Assembly: GCF_037042795.1 (NCBI RefSeq)
Contig: NC_089655.1
Span: 13,658,001-13,722,000 of the forward strand
DNA: 64,000 nucleotides
Direction: 5' to 3'
Source: Molothrus aeneus
Lineage: Eukaryota > Chordata > Aves > Passeriformes > Icteridae
Part shown: in pieces, positions 1 to 12,650 of the stretch
Numbering within the stretch: position 1 is the first letter of the stretch
Layout of the letters: each line of letters starts with the position of its first letter
The notes under the pieces: model-generated
The model's input: the letters and a program-made list of their open reading frames with translations, nothing else
What the model was told of the DNA's origin: nothing
The model's database searches: none
Position numbers and translations under genes: made by a program

Positions 1-429
1 CATATTTTATAAATGCAGTTGCTTGGTTTATGAAACAAGCCCATCAAATGTCTTCTGTGTATTACAGAAGTATTATCAGGATGACTTCTGTTTACATTGG
101 TCAATATGTGACTGGTGTCAGGCCTTGCAGCTTTACAAAATATTACAGAAGAGTCATTGCCTAGAGCAAAGATTCTTTAGACCACATTGGGATGATAGAG
201 AGTTAGTTAACCATTATTGCTTTGATTGACCTGTCATTGTCATGTTACTTTTCTATCTACTTCCTTATATGTATAACAGCTACAGAAATTGATTTCAGCG
301 TTAATGATCACCCATTGTTATGCAAACCCTGAATAACTCAAAGTAATATAGAAGTAATTAATGAAATAAGCTAAATGGATCATGGTTGGAGAATGGTCCA
401 GAATGCTGATATCTGTTTGCTTTTTATAG
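1..429 (+). other. ATP13A3: ATP13A3 intron (partial)
   Basis: This AT-rich stretch precedes the first recognisable ATP13A3 exon and ends in a pyrimidine tract and TATAG acceptor at 421-429. I looked for the preceding conserved part of the ATPase P domain (the MAPDQKTQLVE region) and did not find it, so that exon lies outside the window. The open frame at 23-229 has no family resemblance. Confidence 0.75.
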
Positions 430-472
430 TTACTATGTGGGCATGTGTGGAGATGGAGCAAATGACTGTGGG
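430..472 (+). CDS. ATP13A3: ATP13A3 exon with GDGAND hinge motif
   Basis: Acceptor TTTTTATAG ends at 429 and donor GTAAGT starts at 473. The first base completes a split codon, then YYVGMCGDGANDCG is read. GDGANDCGAL is the P5-type version of the P-type ATPase hinge motif. Confidence 0.93.
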
Positions 473-3400
473 GTAAGTATATTTTTATTTCCCATACAGA
501 ACCATTCAGTTACATGGTACAGCTGAAGGCAAGTTCTAAAATGGTCTCTATTTCAATGTTACCTGGCAGGCACTGAAGAGGGCACACGGTGGTATATCTC
601 TGTCTGAGCTTGAGGCTTCTGTGGCATCACCATTCACTTCCAGGACACCCAGTATTTCCTGTGTGCCAAAGCTGATCAGGTAATGCCACTGACTGTGGAC
701 TTAAAAGTGTCTGTGTAACTCATTTTGCATGCTCTATTTTAGTATATATTTGATGCTGCAGGAAACCAGTGTGAATTACAGAACAATACATACATTTTAG
801 TGGTTCTGTTTCTTTACTGAAGGTACTCAGGGCAAAACCCTGCCATAGCATGATTTACTATTTTGTTGTAAAATCCTTTGCCCACGTAAAGTTAATTTTT
901 CAAAGCATGACTAAGCTTCTACACATTAGTCTTTAATTTTGTCTTAGTCACTTTGCTAGTTTCCATAAAGGCTGTGTGTAATTGCAAGCAGTAAAATCTT
1001 CAGATAATTGCTCCGCACCATACAAAGTAGAAGACAAATTCTCTACATAGGGTTTGACCAATATTTTGACTCTAGAATTAGAAATTAGGTAATGATTTTG
1101 CTAAAGGTCAGCCAAAGAAGAATCTAGGGGTCTGTGGGGAACTAATGAAGTAATGCATTATCAGAAACATTTCTGAAGTCAGCAGCTCTGTGGCTAACTG
1201 TGTTTATTCAGTCCATGCAGTAAACTAATGCTTCATAGATGCTTGTGTAAAAAGACATTCTTTAAAAACCTCTGTTGAAAAACCACATGAAATCCAAAGA
1301 GGACTGAAGTTAGGTGGTGGCTGAGTTCAGAAGACATACCCACAACTTGATGTTGGGGGAAGTGTACCATTCTGGTTCCTGTTTTTCTCATGTCTGTAGC
1401 CTAATGTCCCTCAAGGGGTTTGCTGGTGTGTTTAATTGCAGCTAACATTTTGGTAGGCAGAACTGAACTGCTTGCACAGAAAGCTTTGTAGTTACATGAT
1501 TGCATCTGTTTTGACAGGGAAGGCCGTGCTGCTTTAGTAACTTCCTTCTGTGTGTTCAAATTCATGGCATTATACAGCATCATCCAGTACATCACTGTTA
1601 CTCTGCTGTATTCTGTAAGTATTCTGTCAATACCTATGCAGTCTCAGCATAATTCAGAGATTTGAAAGTTGATAGATATTTAATACAAATTATTGCAAGT
1701 CCCTTTGAGTACAACATATGCATTCAAAAATACATTTAGACTGAAAGTGTTGTTAGTATTATGGGGTTTTTTTTTCATATTAACTGTACAAAATACATGG
1801 TAGTATCTGTTTAGAAAAGGCAATAACCAGTGGCGGAGAAAAGAAAGTCTCTACAGTAGGAAGACCAAATAAGCATATATACAAAGCAAAAATACAGGTT
1901 TCAATTCTTTAAAAATTTTCAGCATTTTGAAATAGCCTAACTTATTTTAAAGGGCAATGAATTCATTTTATGTTAGAATTTAAAGAAACTGGAAGTACTG
2001 ATTCAGCTGGGTGGGGGGGGAAGCAAAATGGAATGTTTCCTGTTAATATGATTGGTTTCACAATAGTGGCATGTGGTAGAAATCCTGTATTTTAATTTGT
2101 ATTCTGAGCAAGTTAAAGGTGCAGAGTATTAAAGGACCTTTGAGGTGGAAATTTTCACAGCTGTATGAGTACATAGTAAGGCCATGGTGTTTAAAGAGCT
2201 TTAGGCCTAAGCTGTGATTGCATTGGAATGTAAGATTCAATAATATCATTTTGATTAGGAACAAATTTCAATTACAAATAGCTTGTCCATCTTGAAAAGG
2301 AAATTGTTTCATACTGTGATACTTCAGGAATTATTCTGTGAGTTGTAGAGTATTCAGGACTCCTGCAGGTCAAGGAGGCCGGTTTGACAGGACACTCTCT
2401 TGTTTATAGAGGGAAATTCAAAGAATGAATGTGTAAAAGTGTCAGTATAAATTTTTTGTGGTGTGAAGAAATTACCAATCTTTCATTTGTTGTTTCTCTC
2501 CAGATCCTGAGCAATTTGGGAGATTTCCAGTTTCTCTTCATTGATTTGGCAATCATTTTGGTGGTTGTCTTCACTAGTAAGTTCTGTACTGAATTACCAT
2601 TGTGGCTTCTGTGAACCACTTTTTGCTTGGTCAGATTTTCTTTAATATCTAATTACATATGGTTTTGAGAAAACACTGTGACATACAGTGAAGATGTTAT
2701 TACTATTACATCTATGCATTAAGAAACCCAAACCACACTGTGTACTGAATTAGATTCATCTGAAATTTGTGAAATGTCCTAAAACAAGAAGCAGGTCGTG
2801 GGCATGATCTTGGGGAACTAATTCTTCACAGTACAGGAAGCTGTTGTTGGAATAACAGGAGCCATTGCAATATCATCTTGCTCAAATATTTTGATTCCTT
2901 GCATTCTTACTTTGAACTTCTGTCCACAAAATGTTACACTCAAAGTATTGCCTGGTGAAACAGTTGATTTCACATACATGCCTAGCATTTAATTCACTGG
3001 CTAACAGTAGAATTCCATGTTCAAATTTAATAGAAACATCTTAATTGAAGCAATGGCAGTCCAAAAGTGAGGAGGCAAGCTGTAAGTCCTTGCAGACAAA
3101 GGGAATTTGGCCAGACACTACTAATTCCTTAAGTCTGATGGCTGCTGCTGTCCCCTGCTATGCTGTGCTGCTGGGGAACCAGCCTGTAGAAGGCACTGTG
3201 GTGTTGTTCTAGGGTTCTATGGTTTTTTCAAAGTGGTTTCACATTTGCAATTCTGGACTAAATTTTAAAGTGATGTCATGAGCAAGCCATTCTAATCCCA
3301 CAGAATGTGAACAGGATAACTCTTGAAAACCATAATGATGCAATGTGTCATTTGTTTTTTGTTCTCTCTGCAGTGAGTCTGAACCCTGCTTGGACAGAGC

Positions 3401-6400
3401 TTGTTGCACGAAGGCCTCCATCAGGTCTTATCTCAGGTCCACTTCTGTGTTCCGTGTTGTCTCAGATCATCATCTGCCTTGCTTTCCAAACCTTGGGGTT
3501 CTTTTGGGTCAAACAGCAGTCCTGGTACGAGCCCTGGACACCAGACTCTGAGTAAGTGTTTCAGTGGCTCTGTGCAGGATACAGTAGTCATTGGAAAGCT
3601 ATAGGCAATAATGCTCTCTTCTTTCTTAACAGCCCCCCCCCCCCCCCCCCCGTAGGCACTTTGAAAATAAAGCTTTTGTACTGCAGCTTGTAAGTCTGCT
3701 GATTTTCTGTGAAAAAATATATGGGAGCTACCCACTGGCTGAAAAACAAAATTGGGTCAGAGTCAGATGGCTTGGTCTAATGACTCTTCAGCTTTGAGAC
3801 AGTTGAGGTAGAAATTTGAAATTTATGGTTCAGATCTATTCTATCTCTTCCACATTATAAAGCTTTGCTTTCCTGTTAGAGTTACAGTAAATCAAATTCA
3901 TATTTCTGAAAATAAAGAGGTGTTTTAATTTTATTTTTTTAGATTGCAGTATTTCCTTACCTGTCTCTTAAGTCTGTCTACAATGATAGTTTTTAAACAG
4001 TTTATGTAGAAAATTTACAAACTGGCAGCATAAAAGAACTTGTAGCTTTGAATTCACAAAAATTGCCACCTCCCTGCCACAGTTTTGAGTTAGTTCTTAC
4101 TACCTGTAATATGTTCTCAAGTTTAAGGTTTTTTACCACTGTAGCAATTTTTTCTGTCATTATATTTTGTAGATAAGTGGGCCCTATTTGCCTCTTCTCC
4201 ATAACTCAGTGTTCAATGTTTTTGTGTTGCAGTGCATGTAATGTGTTGAACGCCCAGAACACCAGCTCTGCACACCATGGGAATGAGACTATTCACGATG
4301 AACATTACATTAAAAATTATGAAAACACAACTTTGTTTTTTATATCCAGCTTTCAGTACCTCATAGTGGCAATTGTCTTTTCGAAAGGAAAGCCCTTTAG
4401 ACAACCATGCTACAAAAATTGTAAGTCCTTTCTTAGTATATACAGTTCCAAATAAAATTCCCAAGTGACTGTGCACTTGTTGACAATTCTGTTGTGCCAC
4501 TTCAGAAGCAATAGTGTTGCTAGCACATCATAGTGGAGTTATCCTCTCATACTCACAGCTAGAAATAAGGAAATATTAAAGTGTATAGAGAAATTTGTTT
4601 TAATAGTTGCTTAATTTGTAGACATGTATGTGTGTGTATATTTCAACTCCACAAGTGAGCCACTGAGAAGGAGTCAGGCCTTGTCTCTCTTTATGGCTAT
4701 CAGCACTAGTATTGCCCCAATATCAGCAACTAGTATTGCCCCAATTTGCCTGGAAGGGGTTTAGGGGGAGAAGAGAGTTTGTTTCCAGGCAGTAATGAAC
4801 TCATGATACATGTTAAAACTGTGTAAAACTCGATTGTGAGATGGTCCAATTAAAATATTTTTTTTCTTTTTTTTTACAGTTCTGTTTGTTTTATCTGTTA
4901 TAGTTCTTTATGTCTTCATATTTTTCATCATGTTGCATCCTATTGAACCTATCGATGAATTTCTTGAGGTAAGAGTCAGCAGATCTCGGGTGTGTCAGCT
5001 TCCTCAGGGAACTGATGGGGGCTGCCTTTGGGGCAAGCATGAGCCCTGCAGAGCTTTAGCTTCACATCACTGGGTGGGGAAGGGAGAATTTATAATGCTG
5101 AGTCTGTTTTGGATGTGTGTTTACTTCACACGTGTGTTTCTAACCTCTGGGAACTTGTTTCCACAGCTTGTGTGTGTGCCACCAGAGTGGCGCCTAAGAA
5201 TTGTCATCATTGTTATTCTAAATGCACTTGTGTCTGTGCTGACAGAGGTAAGAAATCCACATGGGAAAAATACTTCTTTTTTAAATGCTTCTTTTTGCAG
5301 GGTTTGTCTTTTATTTAGATCACTCTTCACAGCATGCCAGTATGAGTGGCTGCTGTTTTCTTGTTAAGTGTGTATTTCTACAAATGTCCTTGTAAGCTAG
5401 ATTTAAGGTGTCAAGACTTTCTGTGTCTAAAGTGTAACTTTAAAATCTTTTTTTATTAAAAAATTGGGGCAGGGAGGAAGTTAAAAGACTTAATAATTCA
5501 ACTATTTTGTATTAAAATACTCCATTTTTATTGTCTGTGTTACTTCAGAATAACAACATACAAGAGAACTATCTAAAATCCTTAGGGGAGCCACCCTTCC
5601 TTCATTTGGATTGTACACATAGCTTGTTGTTCAGAATTATGCAGGTCTGTGTTATACAGGTCTGTCTGATGTGATCAAAGTCCAGAAGTAGAGATGCTCA
5701 TGCAAATCTGCTTTTTCCATCACTGAGCTTGTCTGAAGTCAGTCACTCTGGATGTTGGCCTCTTCTGCTATAATTCCAGAGTTAATGTATGCAGAAACAT
5801 ACCCTACCTTTTATCCAGGTGCCTTGTTTTTGTTTCCAAGAATCAAAGTTGGACAAATAAATCTTCCAGAAGAAATCTGTATTCACAGTCAGTTATTTAT
5901 TTCTGTGGTTAGTTTTTCTCCCTGTTAACTGACGTGTGATTTCCAACCTGAATATGTTTGGGTTTTGGTTGCAGTCATGAGTCACTTTTTTTCCAGCAAG
6001 ATGAAAAGGCCTTCCAAGCATTATCTAGTGCACACTACAATTATCTGTTTTTACTGTGTAACATTTTCTACAGCTTCTAATCAGTATTTCCATTACAATA
6101 TGAGGGATTGCTACCAATGTAACCAGCATACTACTTCCTTGGATCATATAATTTTGGTCTTCAAAGAATACTACAGCATTAATATTCTGTCCAATTGACA
6201 TGTTTTTTCCCTTTATTAGTGACCTAGTAAAAAATAACTCAAACAAAGGGGTTTTTTGAGATACTTGAATCAAAATTACCAAGGTTTTGTGTTTAAAATG
6301 TTGTTCCAAATAGAATTTGCAAAATATGCTCTTATGTTGCTGCCTATTGGAACATGGTTTTGTGTTTTCACATGGCAGGCAACAACTTTTCCAAAACGTG

Positions 6401-9400
6401 TCAGTAGATACTAATTTTCTTGGCCTCTTGTCTTGTTGTTAACAAGTTTATCCACTATTAAAGCTCCTGTGCCTTTCTTACATTGTCCTGTATGTACTCT
6501 AGCTCTTCCTCTGATGATTTTTCTTTATGGCCTTGAATTATTTTGGTTTTTTTTTTGTATTAGTGAATGCTTAGTAGTTTGGGTTTCTTTGGCTTTCTTT
6601 GGCTTTCTTTTATTTGTGAAAAGTAAATTTTTATGTATTTTGCTGTCTTTACCACTGAAACAAAACAGTTATTCTGAAGCTTCAGAATAATGGCGCTTTT
6701 TTATCTTCTGATAAAATTAAAACAAACCTCCTAGACAGAAATATTTTTTCTAATTCAATTTCAATTTTCAGTCCAGTGATAAAGATTTCTGAGTGAAATA
6801 CATTTACCATCTGCTTGAAAATTCCTTTGTTCTGCAGGTGATCTTGTAACTTTTATAGAATCTGGTGCTGTTTCTGTTCTGGATGTGTTAAGGGCTCCAG
6901 TAGGAAGTCTGTACAGTGTGCCAATCCATGTATCAGCACGTGGCTCTCGAGGACAAATGGTTCTCCTCTGGTTTAAATACATGTTCATCAAGTTCCACTT
7001 CTGGGCCTTGTTGGTTGTCACATCAGCCTGAAAACGTGTGAATTTCTACTAAACATCACCTAAGCACTATAATTACCTGCAGACTGTGTTCTTTCACATA
7101 GTATTTCAAACCTCACCCCACTCTTTTTCCTATGGAGGTTGAGTTAGCATCTTTGTACACTTCAGTCATTTAACTTTCATTACCAAAACTGCAGGGGTGA
7201 TTTCACACGTTTCTTCTAAACAGCCTTCCCTATTTATCTTGTTGCTTGTACTTTGGTAATAAAATAGAAGTTCCTACTTGGCAGTAATTTCGTGGGCTGT
7301 TATGCTTTCTCTTAAACCAAGTGTCTCCCACTTTGTAAGTGTAAGTTGAATGCTTTGTTTTGGCAGATGAGTTGTTTTACTGTTCAGCAGGTGTCCCAAC
7401 AGAACTGCTGTGTAGCAATCCTCAAATCCCAAACCTTGTTTTACAATATACACTTTACCTTCCATATGTGGTGCCCACCTCTTGAACTGCATTTGCCCAG
7501 TTCGAGCAGTGTTACTCTACACTCTCTAAAGCTTTGTCACGTGGTGCCAGCTCCTTGGGTCCAGTGTGTTTTGTGGAAATCCCAGGCTATTTCTTTCCTT
7601 CACTTCAAGTATAGCTCATTGTCTTTCTCTCCTTGTGTGCCTGGCTGGATTTTCTGCTCCCTCCACTTTTCACTGCAGACCTGTGCCACAGGTCACATTC
7701 TGAGTATCTGGGAGAGGCCACTAGTGGCAGCTCCTTCCATCTTATAACAAGGTGTCCTGTATTTCATCTGGAGTTTGTTCTGCTGAGAGAAATGCCTCTT
7801 TAAGTGTCTCACAATTATGAGATACATGAGGATGGGATCTTCCTTAGTCACACTTGCCAGTGTGACACTTTTGTGTCATGCTATGATCATATGTAGTTTT
7901 GTAATTGCTTCTACAACAGGAATAGTTTCTGACTGTGTTGTTTTCTATTTGTTTTCTGAAATGCCCTGAACAGCTTTTGCTCCTTCCATGTGGGTGCCAG
8001 ACTAGGATCACAAAGCATGCAGATTCTTTCTACCATATGATAGAAAATATTGCACAACAAAGGCAGATCCTGGCAGCTGTTCCTCCTCACCCCTGATGCC
8101 TGGTATAGACATGCTTAAACCAGACTGGCTTCAAAAATGAACATCTAACAAGCTGAAGATTTGTTAGCAGATGCTTTATAAAAGCACTGTCAAATTGTGG
8201 TACATTATAAAATCATAAGCACTATAAAAATCTGTTACAAAAGTCTGACTAATCAGCTCCCCATTTTCAATGGCAGCAGTTAGTCAGATGTTAGAAATGG
8301 AATCTGTCCAAGGATCAGAGTTGTAGGCTCGAGGCCATGGAAGGTACAAGTTCACACCTGTGTTGTCAGATTTGCTCAAAGCTCCTAAATCTGCCCATGC
8401 AGCTGTATGAGGATAACCAGATGTGCTCAACATACTATTCAAATTCTGCCCTCTTTTAAAAACATGGAATTACACATACCAAATTCCTTTATTCCTACTG
8501 GTGGCCCAGCTTTGCCACCCCACTGCTACTTTTCTGAGAATGTCACTAGTTTAGAACAGACTATGTAAAAAGGATAGCTCCAAGATGGTTTATGGGGAAA
8601 CTGCTCTAAGCACTCATGTCTTCATGTGGTGCTTTCACAGGTTTTTAGAGTATTGAAACACATGTGTATTTATGTTTTTTACCCATAGAGATGGATGCAG
8701 ATTTGGTCATTGTTGCTGTTGATTTTAGACTACCTGTTCATATTCTTAAATTTTGTGTGAGCACTTTAAGAATGGAAATGTTTATCACAAAAGTACCAAC
8801 AAAAGTAGCATAGACTCTCCGTTATGCTCACCACTGAATTAGTTATGGCTAACCCACTGTTTCAGGTTTTATTTGTAATGTGCACACTAACAACAATTGA
8901 TCATTAGTTTCTTTAACTCTTCCCACTCACTGTAATGTCTCACAGAATGTCCTCCTTGATATGATCCTTTGGAAGGTTGTGTTCAATCGAGACAAACAAG
9001 GAGAATCTCGCCTCACCATACCCCAGCCGCCTCAGGTTGGAGACGAGTATTTTGCTGTCCTCATTTGAGTGCATGTGGATTAATTTGGTTTTGTCTCTTA
9101 TCTCTAAGTGTCTGTTGCCTTATCTTTAGCTTAAGTCTGCTTAAATTAGATTTTGTTAAAAGCAAAGGCTTCTGGGTTTATATTTCTTTCTGTATTGGCA
9201 CTTAAAGAGTTTAGTGTGTGTGCAAGAACAGTGAAACAAACCTAGAGTATTGCTTTAAGACTTTTCTCACTTCATCTTTAGTTTCCACATTAGCAAATTT
9301 TTTTGGTGTCACAAGTTAGTACACTAGGACTGGGAACATCTTGATTTGCTTAGAAGCAATTAAAATAAATTATTTGGTTTAGAGTTCTGGGTCCTTGTCT

Positions 9401-10687
9401 GAGAGCAGTAATTTTCAGCATGTACAAATGAAACAAAACAAGATGGCAAATGAAAATACACTATTACTGCTTCAGATGGTTTAGGACACTGAAAGGTTTT
9501 TCAGGTGACCATGAATTTTGGTCTGGTCTGCCCCTCTGCTGTTAATACATGAAGGAAATCTCTGTGAATCCCATAAAAAACATCTTTAAGCTTGTTACCT
9601 TACTACTTTTGGCCGATTATACATTTGTGCTTGCTAGAATTATAGTGGTTTATTTCTCAGCACTAAATTTTATTAAATATATTCACTTCAGATTTACATT
9701 TGTCCTTTTGAGGCTGTTGTAGAACAAATTGTTTTGTGGTCGCTGAAGAATGGAAACTGTGCTCAAGGCTCACATTTGCTTCAGTTCACCAATTGATAGA
9801 CATTTAGAGCATAATGAAAACTATAGAATATATTACTATTAAAATGTCAGCCCTGTAGACTATAGGTGCTCTCTGAGACATGAGAGGGATTCATTCTTAA
9901 GAATGTGGAATGATGTTTCTCCTCCCCAGCTAATTTAATTACATGCTTTTAAGACTGGGAGAGGAAACATAGGAAGGAAGTCTTAAGTTTAATAATTTGT
10001 GTCCTTTTTAATAGCTATTAATACCTGCAGTATTTAGATTTCACCAGCAAGTTAAATTCTGCTACTTTTGTCTGACTGGCTGCCTTCAGTTTAACAATTC
10101 ACGACTTAAAAAGTGTTTTGGGATTTTAGGAATTTGATTTTTCTAGACCAGGCTTTTATTCTCCAACAGTAAAATAATTTATTATTCCCTATTCTATCTG
10201 TAATTATTGAAATTATTGTAGAATATGCATAAAAACTGTTGGTGGTCTTAGATGTTATGATAATGTGAAATAGTTTGTTTTTTTCTTAATAATGTTTTTT
10301 GAATGTCATTACTACCATAGTATAGAAGACACAACAGAAGGGTTTCTGTGCCACAGGTCCAACCCAATGTGATAATGAAATAGTAAATTAAAGACTGAAA
10401 TAAGTTTTTCTTCTAGTGATTTACTGTATTGTTACTGACTTTTGTTTTTGTTATGGTAATCCAATTTTCAAATTTGTTCACTTCTGCAGGAGGCTGGGGA
10501 CCGCTGTGGAGTCTGTTTCCTTTCTTCCCTGTTTGGTTGTAGAGAGAAGACACCAAAAGCCAAGTATATGCACCTAGCTCAGGAACTGCTGGTTGATCCA
10601 GAATGGCCACCAAAACCCAGGACAACAACAGAAGCAAAAGTACCATCCCAAGAAAATGGTTCATATCAAATCATCACTGTAACGTAG
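430..10687 (+). CDS. ATP13A3: ATP13A3, polyamine-transporting P5B ATPase, C-terminal part (10 exons)
   Basis: Exons are 430-472, 570-679, 1518-1614, 2504-2576, 3374-3551, 4233-4420, 4880-4968, 5167-5247, 8946-9035 and 10490-10687; every junction has GT-AG ends and keeps frame. They encode about 381 residues, the C-terminal third of the protein. The first exon carries the P-type ATPase hinge motif GDGAND, which coordinates magnesium in the P domain. Six hydrophobic segments follow (M5-M10), with a luminal M7-M8 loop rich in N-glycosylation sequons, and the chain ends in NGSYQIITVT. The family sits in endosomal and recycling membranes and moves polyamines to the cytosol using ATP. ATP13A3 is chosen over ATP13A2, A4 and A5 because the tail (AKYMHLAQELLVDPEWPPKP) matches it closely and because GP5, LRRC15 and CPN2 follow. 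The catalytic aspartate and M4 motif are upstream of the window. Confidence 0.95.
570..679 (+). CDS. ATP13A3: ATP13A3 exon, end of P domain
   Basis: Acceptor CAG ends at 569; donor GTAATG starts at 680. Reads ALKRAHGGISLSELEASVAS and continues to PKLI, leaving AG of a split Arg codon. This is the strongly conserved stretch after the hinge motif. Confidence 0.93.
1518..1614 (+). CDS. ATP13A3: ATP13A3 exon, transmembrane segment M5
   Basis: Acceptor TTTTGACAG ends at 1517; donor GTAAGT starts at 1615. The split Arg codon is completed and EGRAALVTSFCVFKFMALYS follows. It is one hydrophobic helix (M5) and ends in phase 0. Confidence 0.93.
2504..2576 (+). CDS. ATP13A3: ATP13A3 exon, transmembrane segment M6
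   Basis: Acceptor TTTCTCTCCAG ends at 2503; donor GTAAGT starts at 2577. Reads ILSNLGDFQFLFIDLAIILV and on to VVFT, a membrane helix, leaving one base (A) of a split Met codon. Confidence 0.92.
3374..3551 (+). CDS. ATP13A3: ATP13A3 exon, segment M7
   Basis: Acceptor CTCTCTGCAG ends at 3373; donor GTAAGT starts at 3552. Reads SLNPAWTELVARRPPSGLIS followed by the M7 helix and FFWVKQQSWYEPW, then enters the luminal loop and leaves GA of a split Asp codon. Confidence 0.93.
3633..3651 (+). repeat. poly-C tract of 19 bases
   Basis: Uninterrupted run of 19 C in the intron 82 bases after an ATP13A3 exon. Such runs are length-variable and error-prone in assembly. Confidence 0.95.
4233..4420 (+). CDS. 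ATP13A3: ATP13A3 exon, luminal loop and M8
   Basis: Acceptor TTGCAG ends at 4232; donor GTAAGT starts at 4421. Reads ACNVLNAQNTSSAHHGNETI, a poorly conserved loop with three N-glycosylation sequons (NTS, NET, NTT), then NYENTTLFFISSFQYLIVAI (M8) and the conserved FSKGKPFRQPCYKN. It ends in phase 1. Confidence 0.93.
4880..4968 (+). CDS. ATP13A3: ATP13A3 exon, segment M9
   Basis: A long T-rich tract and ACAG end at 4879; donor GTAAGA starts at 4969. Completes a Phe codon and reads LFVLSVIVLYVFIFFIMLHP (M9), ending at PIDEFLE in phase 0. Confidence 0.9.
5167..5247 (+). CDS. ATP13A3: ATP13A3 exon, segment M10
   Basis: Acceptor TTTCCACAG ends at 5166; donor GTAAGA starts at 5248. The 27 codons read LVCVPPEWRLRIVIIVILNA and on to LVSVLTE, the last membrane helix. 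Both ends are in phase 0. Confidence 0.92.
5248..8945 (+). other. ATP13A3: ATP13A3 large intron
   Basis: This 3.7-kb AT-rich intron lies between the M10 exon and the tail cassette exon. I see T-rich low-complexity stretches (for example around 6540-6620) but no exon, known repeat family or RNA gene. The open frames here have no family resemblance. Confidence 0.7.
8946..9035 (+). CDS. ATP13A3: ATP13A3 exon, cytosolic tail cassette
   Basis: Acceptor TCTCACAG ends at 8945; donor GTTGGA starts at 9036, a weaker donor than the others. The 30 codons read NVLLDMILWKVVFNRDKQGE and end in QPPQ, matching the remembered human ATP13A3 segment. It is phase 0 on both sides, so it can be skipped without changing frame. 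Confidence 0.88.
9036..10489 (+). other. ATP13A3: ATP13A3 last intron
   Basis: AT-rich intron before the last coding exon; nothing recognisable in it. Confidence 0.75.
10490..10687 (+). CDS. ATP13A3: ATP13A3 last coding exon
   Basis: Acceptor CACTTCTGCAG ends at 10489; TAG stop at 10685-10687. Reads EAGDRCGVCFLSSLFGC, then KTPKAKYMHLAQELLVDP and finally NGSYQIITVT. This cytosolic C-terminus is nearly identical to the mammalian protein apart from a few substitutions. Confidence 0.95.
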   Translation, partial: EAGDRCGVCFLSSLFGCREKTPKAKYMHLAQELLVDPEWPPKPRTTTEAKVPSQENGSYQIITVT

Positions 10688-12583
10688 CAGTGGATCCTGG
10701 TGGCATGTATCTTTAGTAGTATTCAGAAGAATGTAATTTTAAGGCTTTATTTGAAACTGCAGTGTGCTAAATGTCAAATTCTAATGCAGATATTTCCAAC
10801 TATTTTGTCTCTCTGAATACAAAATTCAGAGCCAGGTGTCCTATGGCTATACATTTTAAAAATGTAAGTTACCTTAGGCAGAACAAAGATTATTGTGTTT
10901 CCTTCCACCTTCTTTCAGATTTCATTGTTCCTAAATGAGATGCATTTGAAGGTTTAAACTGCAGGGCAGTTAAAACAGGTTCACATTATTTGCCTGGAGT
11001 ACTTTAATAGTTGTTCTAATCTGCTTATCTGGGCATGTGTTCATGTAAACCCTATGATGTGATGGTTTCATGGCTGTACTAGAGGTGCATAATAACCTTG
11101 TCATAGTTTGGGGGATTTTTGTGTCTGTCTTTTTGGTTGGTTGGGGTTATTTTGTTTGTTTAGTTGGTTTTTATTTGACTGATGAAAAGTTTTGTGCCTC
11201 AGAACGGTTCTGAAGTTTGTGTGTGTACCTCTTTAAGTTTGTCCCTATTAATAAGGAGTGTTTCCAGGTGTAATGTTTGGGTTCTAATTTCAATTCTTTA
11301 GTCTGCTACAGCAGGAATTGGGAATGCTGTAGAAGCAATGTGCTCTGTCCTTAAGAAATAAGCACATTGCTTTCATGTGGATTCTTGACTTCTCTTCTAG
11401 CTAACCACAGAGAAGGCTTAGGTGGCCTCCAGGGGAGGAGCCATTTGGCTACACTCTAAAGTTTTTGGAGAAAGAAGGATGGAGAATCTAAACACTCTTT
11501 TCTGTGTCATGTTTTATTACATTTAGCTATGCATTTCTCCACAAACCTTGCTTTTTCCAGCAGAAGGGTTGGATTATCCTTTTGTGGACCATGTTTTATT
11601 TGTAAATCTAAAGATAATTTTCCTATATACCTTGAAGTAGTAAGGCCAGAGTTACTGCTGCAAGGGATATGGGGGTGGAGGGAGGTTTTGTCACATGCCC
11701 ACGTGTGGGGTTTGTGCACGTGAAGAGCACAGGCATGTCTGAGCCTGCCAGTGTCTTCAGCGCTACATGTAGCTGTACAAAACAAAATTAAGAGAAAATT
11801 GGGCTAAAGTCTGTCTTGCTGCAGAACTATAAGGCTTATGCAGATTTTATTTATTAAAAAAAAAAAGATGAAAAAAATTAAAGCTTGTATCACCACTAAT
11901 GCTGCTTAAGCACTAGGGGTAGCCGTACATCATTTTGCCATGAGGCAGTACCAGATCACAAGACCACTAGAAAAACAGGTCTACCAAGAAGTAGAGGCAG
12001 ACAGCACTTTGACTTGCAAGGCTTAAAACTTTTTTTTTTTTTTTAAACTACAAATTACTTATCTGGAAACCATTGTCAACTTTGTAAATGTCTTTGACTT
12101 TGGAAAATGTAAATTACTTCAGAAAAGTCTTCCTTAGTGTCTTTGGGAAGATGATAAATATTAAGTCTTGATCAGTCTGTTTTTGACCAGAGGCAACTAA
12201 CTGGTCCAGACACCTCCAAGCTTTGGGAGGAGATCTGGGGTCTGAAGAAGTCATGATTCTGTAGAGATCCTTTAGAGAAGGAAGTGGGGTCCTTTAGAGC
12301 AGTTGTGGAATGTGGGCCCCAGGCGCACTGGCTGGCTGGGATTGTTTTGAAGTGTGTATATTCTGATTATGGAATTTGAGGTTTTGATGTTAGGGATTTT
12401 TTTCTTTCTTTTTTCCTTTTTTTTTCTTTTTTTTTTTTCTGGGTTGTCTTGTTTTGTTTTCTTCTTTTAAATTCCTGTGGAGACAATTCCATTCCAGCCT
12501 TGTTTTAATAAGCAGAATTTTTCAGATCAGGCCTAATTCCCTTGTGCTGTTCTGTAGGACAGTATGGACAGTGTGCCCTGCTG

Positions 12584-12650
12584 CTCATAGAATCATTAAG
12601 GTTGGAAAAGACCTTCAAAATCATCAACCATTAACCATGTTAATGTCAAT
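12584..12650 (-). mobile_element. CR1 LINE 3'-end fragment
   Basis: CATAGAATCATTAAGGTTGG followed by AAAAGACCTTCAAAATCATC is the reverse complement of the typical CR1 3' end. Short, 5'-truncated and inverted relative to the gene. Confidence 0.8.

Larger units (their letters stand above)
680..4879 (+). other. ATP13A3: ATP13A3 introns between the first seven exons
   Basis: Introns 680-1517, 1615-2503, 2577-3373, 3552-4232 and 4421-4879 are AT-rich with no coding signal. They hold a run of 19 C at 3633-3651 and a near-perfect tandem duplication of about 24 bp at 4698-4744 (unit contains CTAGTATTGCCCCAA). No RNA gene or transposon was recognised. Confidence 0.7.

Noticed and set aside
7717..7731. 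CTCF-like CCACTAGTGGCAG in an ATP13A3 intron
   Set aside because: One base is missing inside the core compared with CCACTAGRKGGCAG, so the spacing is wrong.
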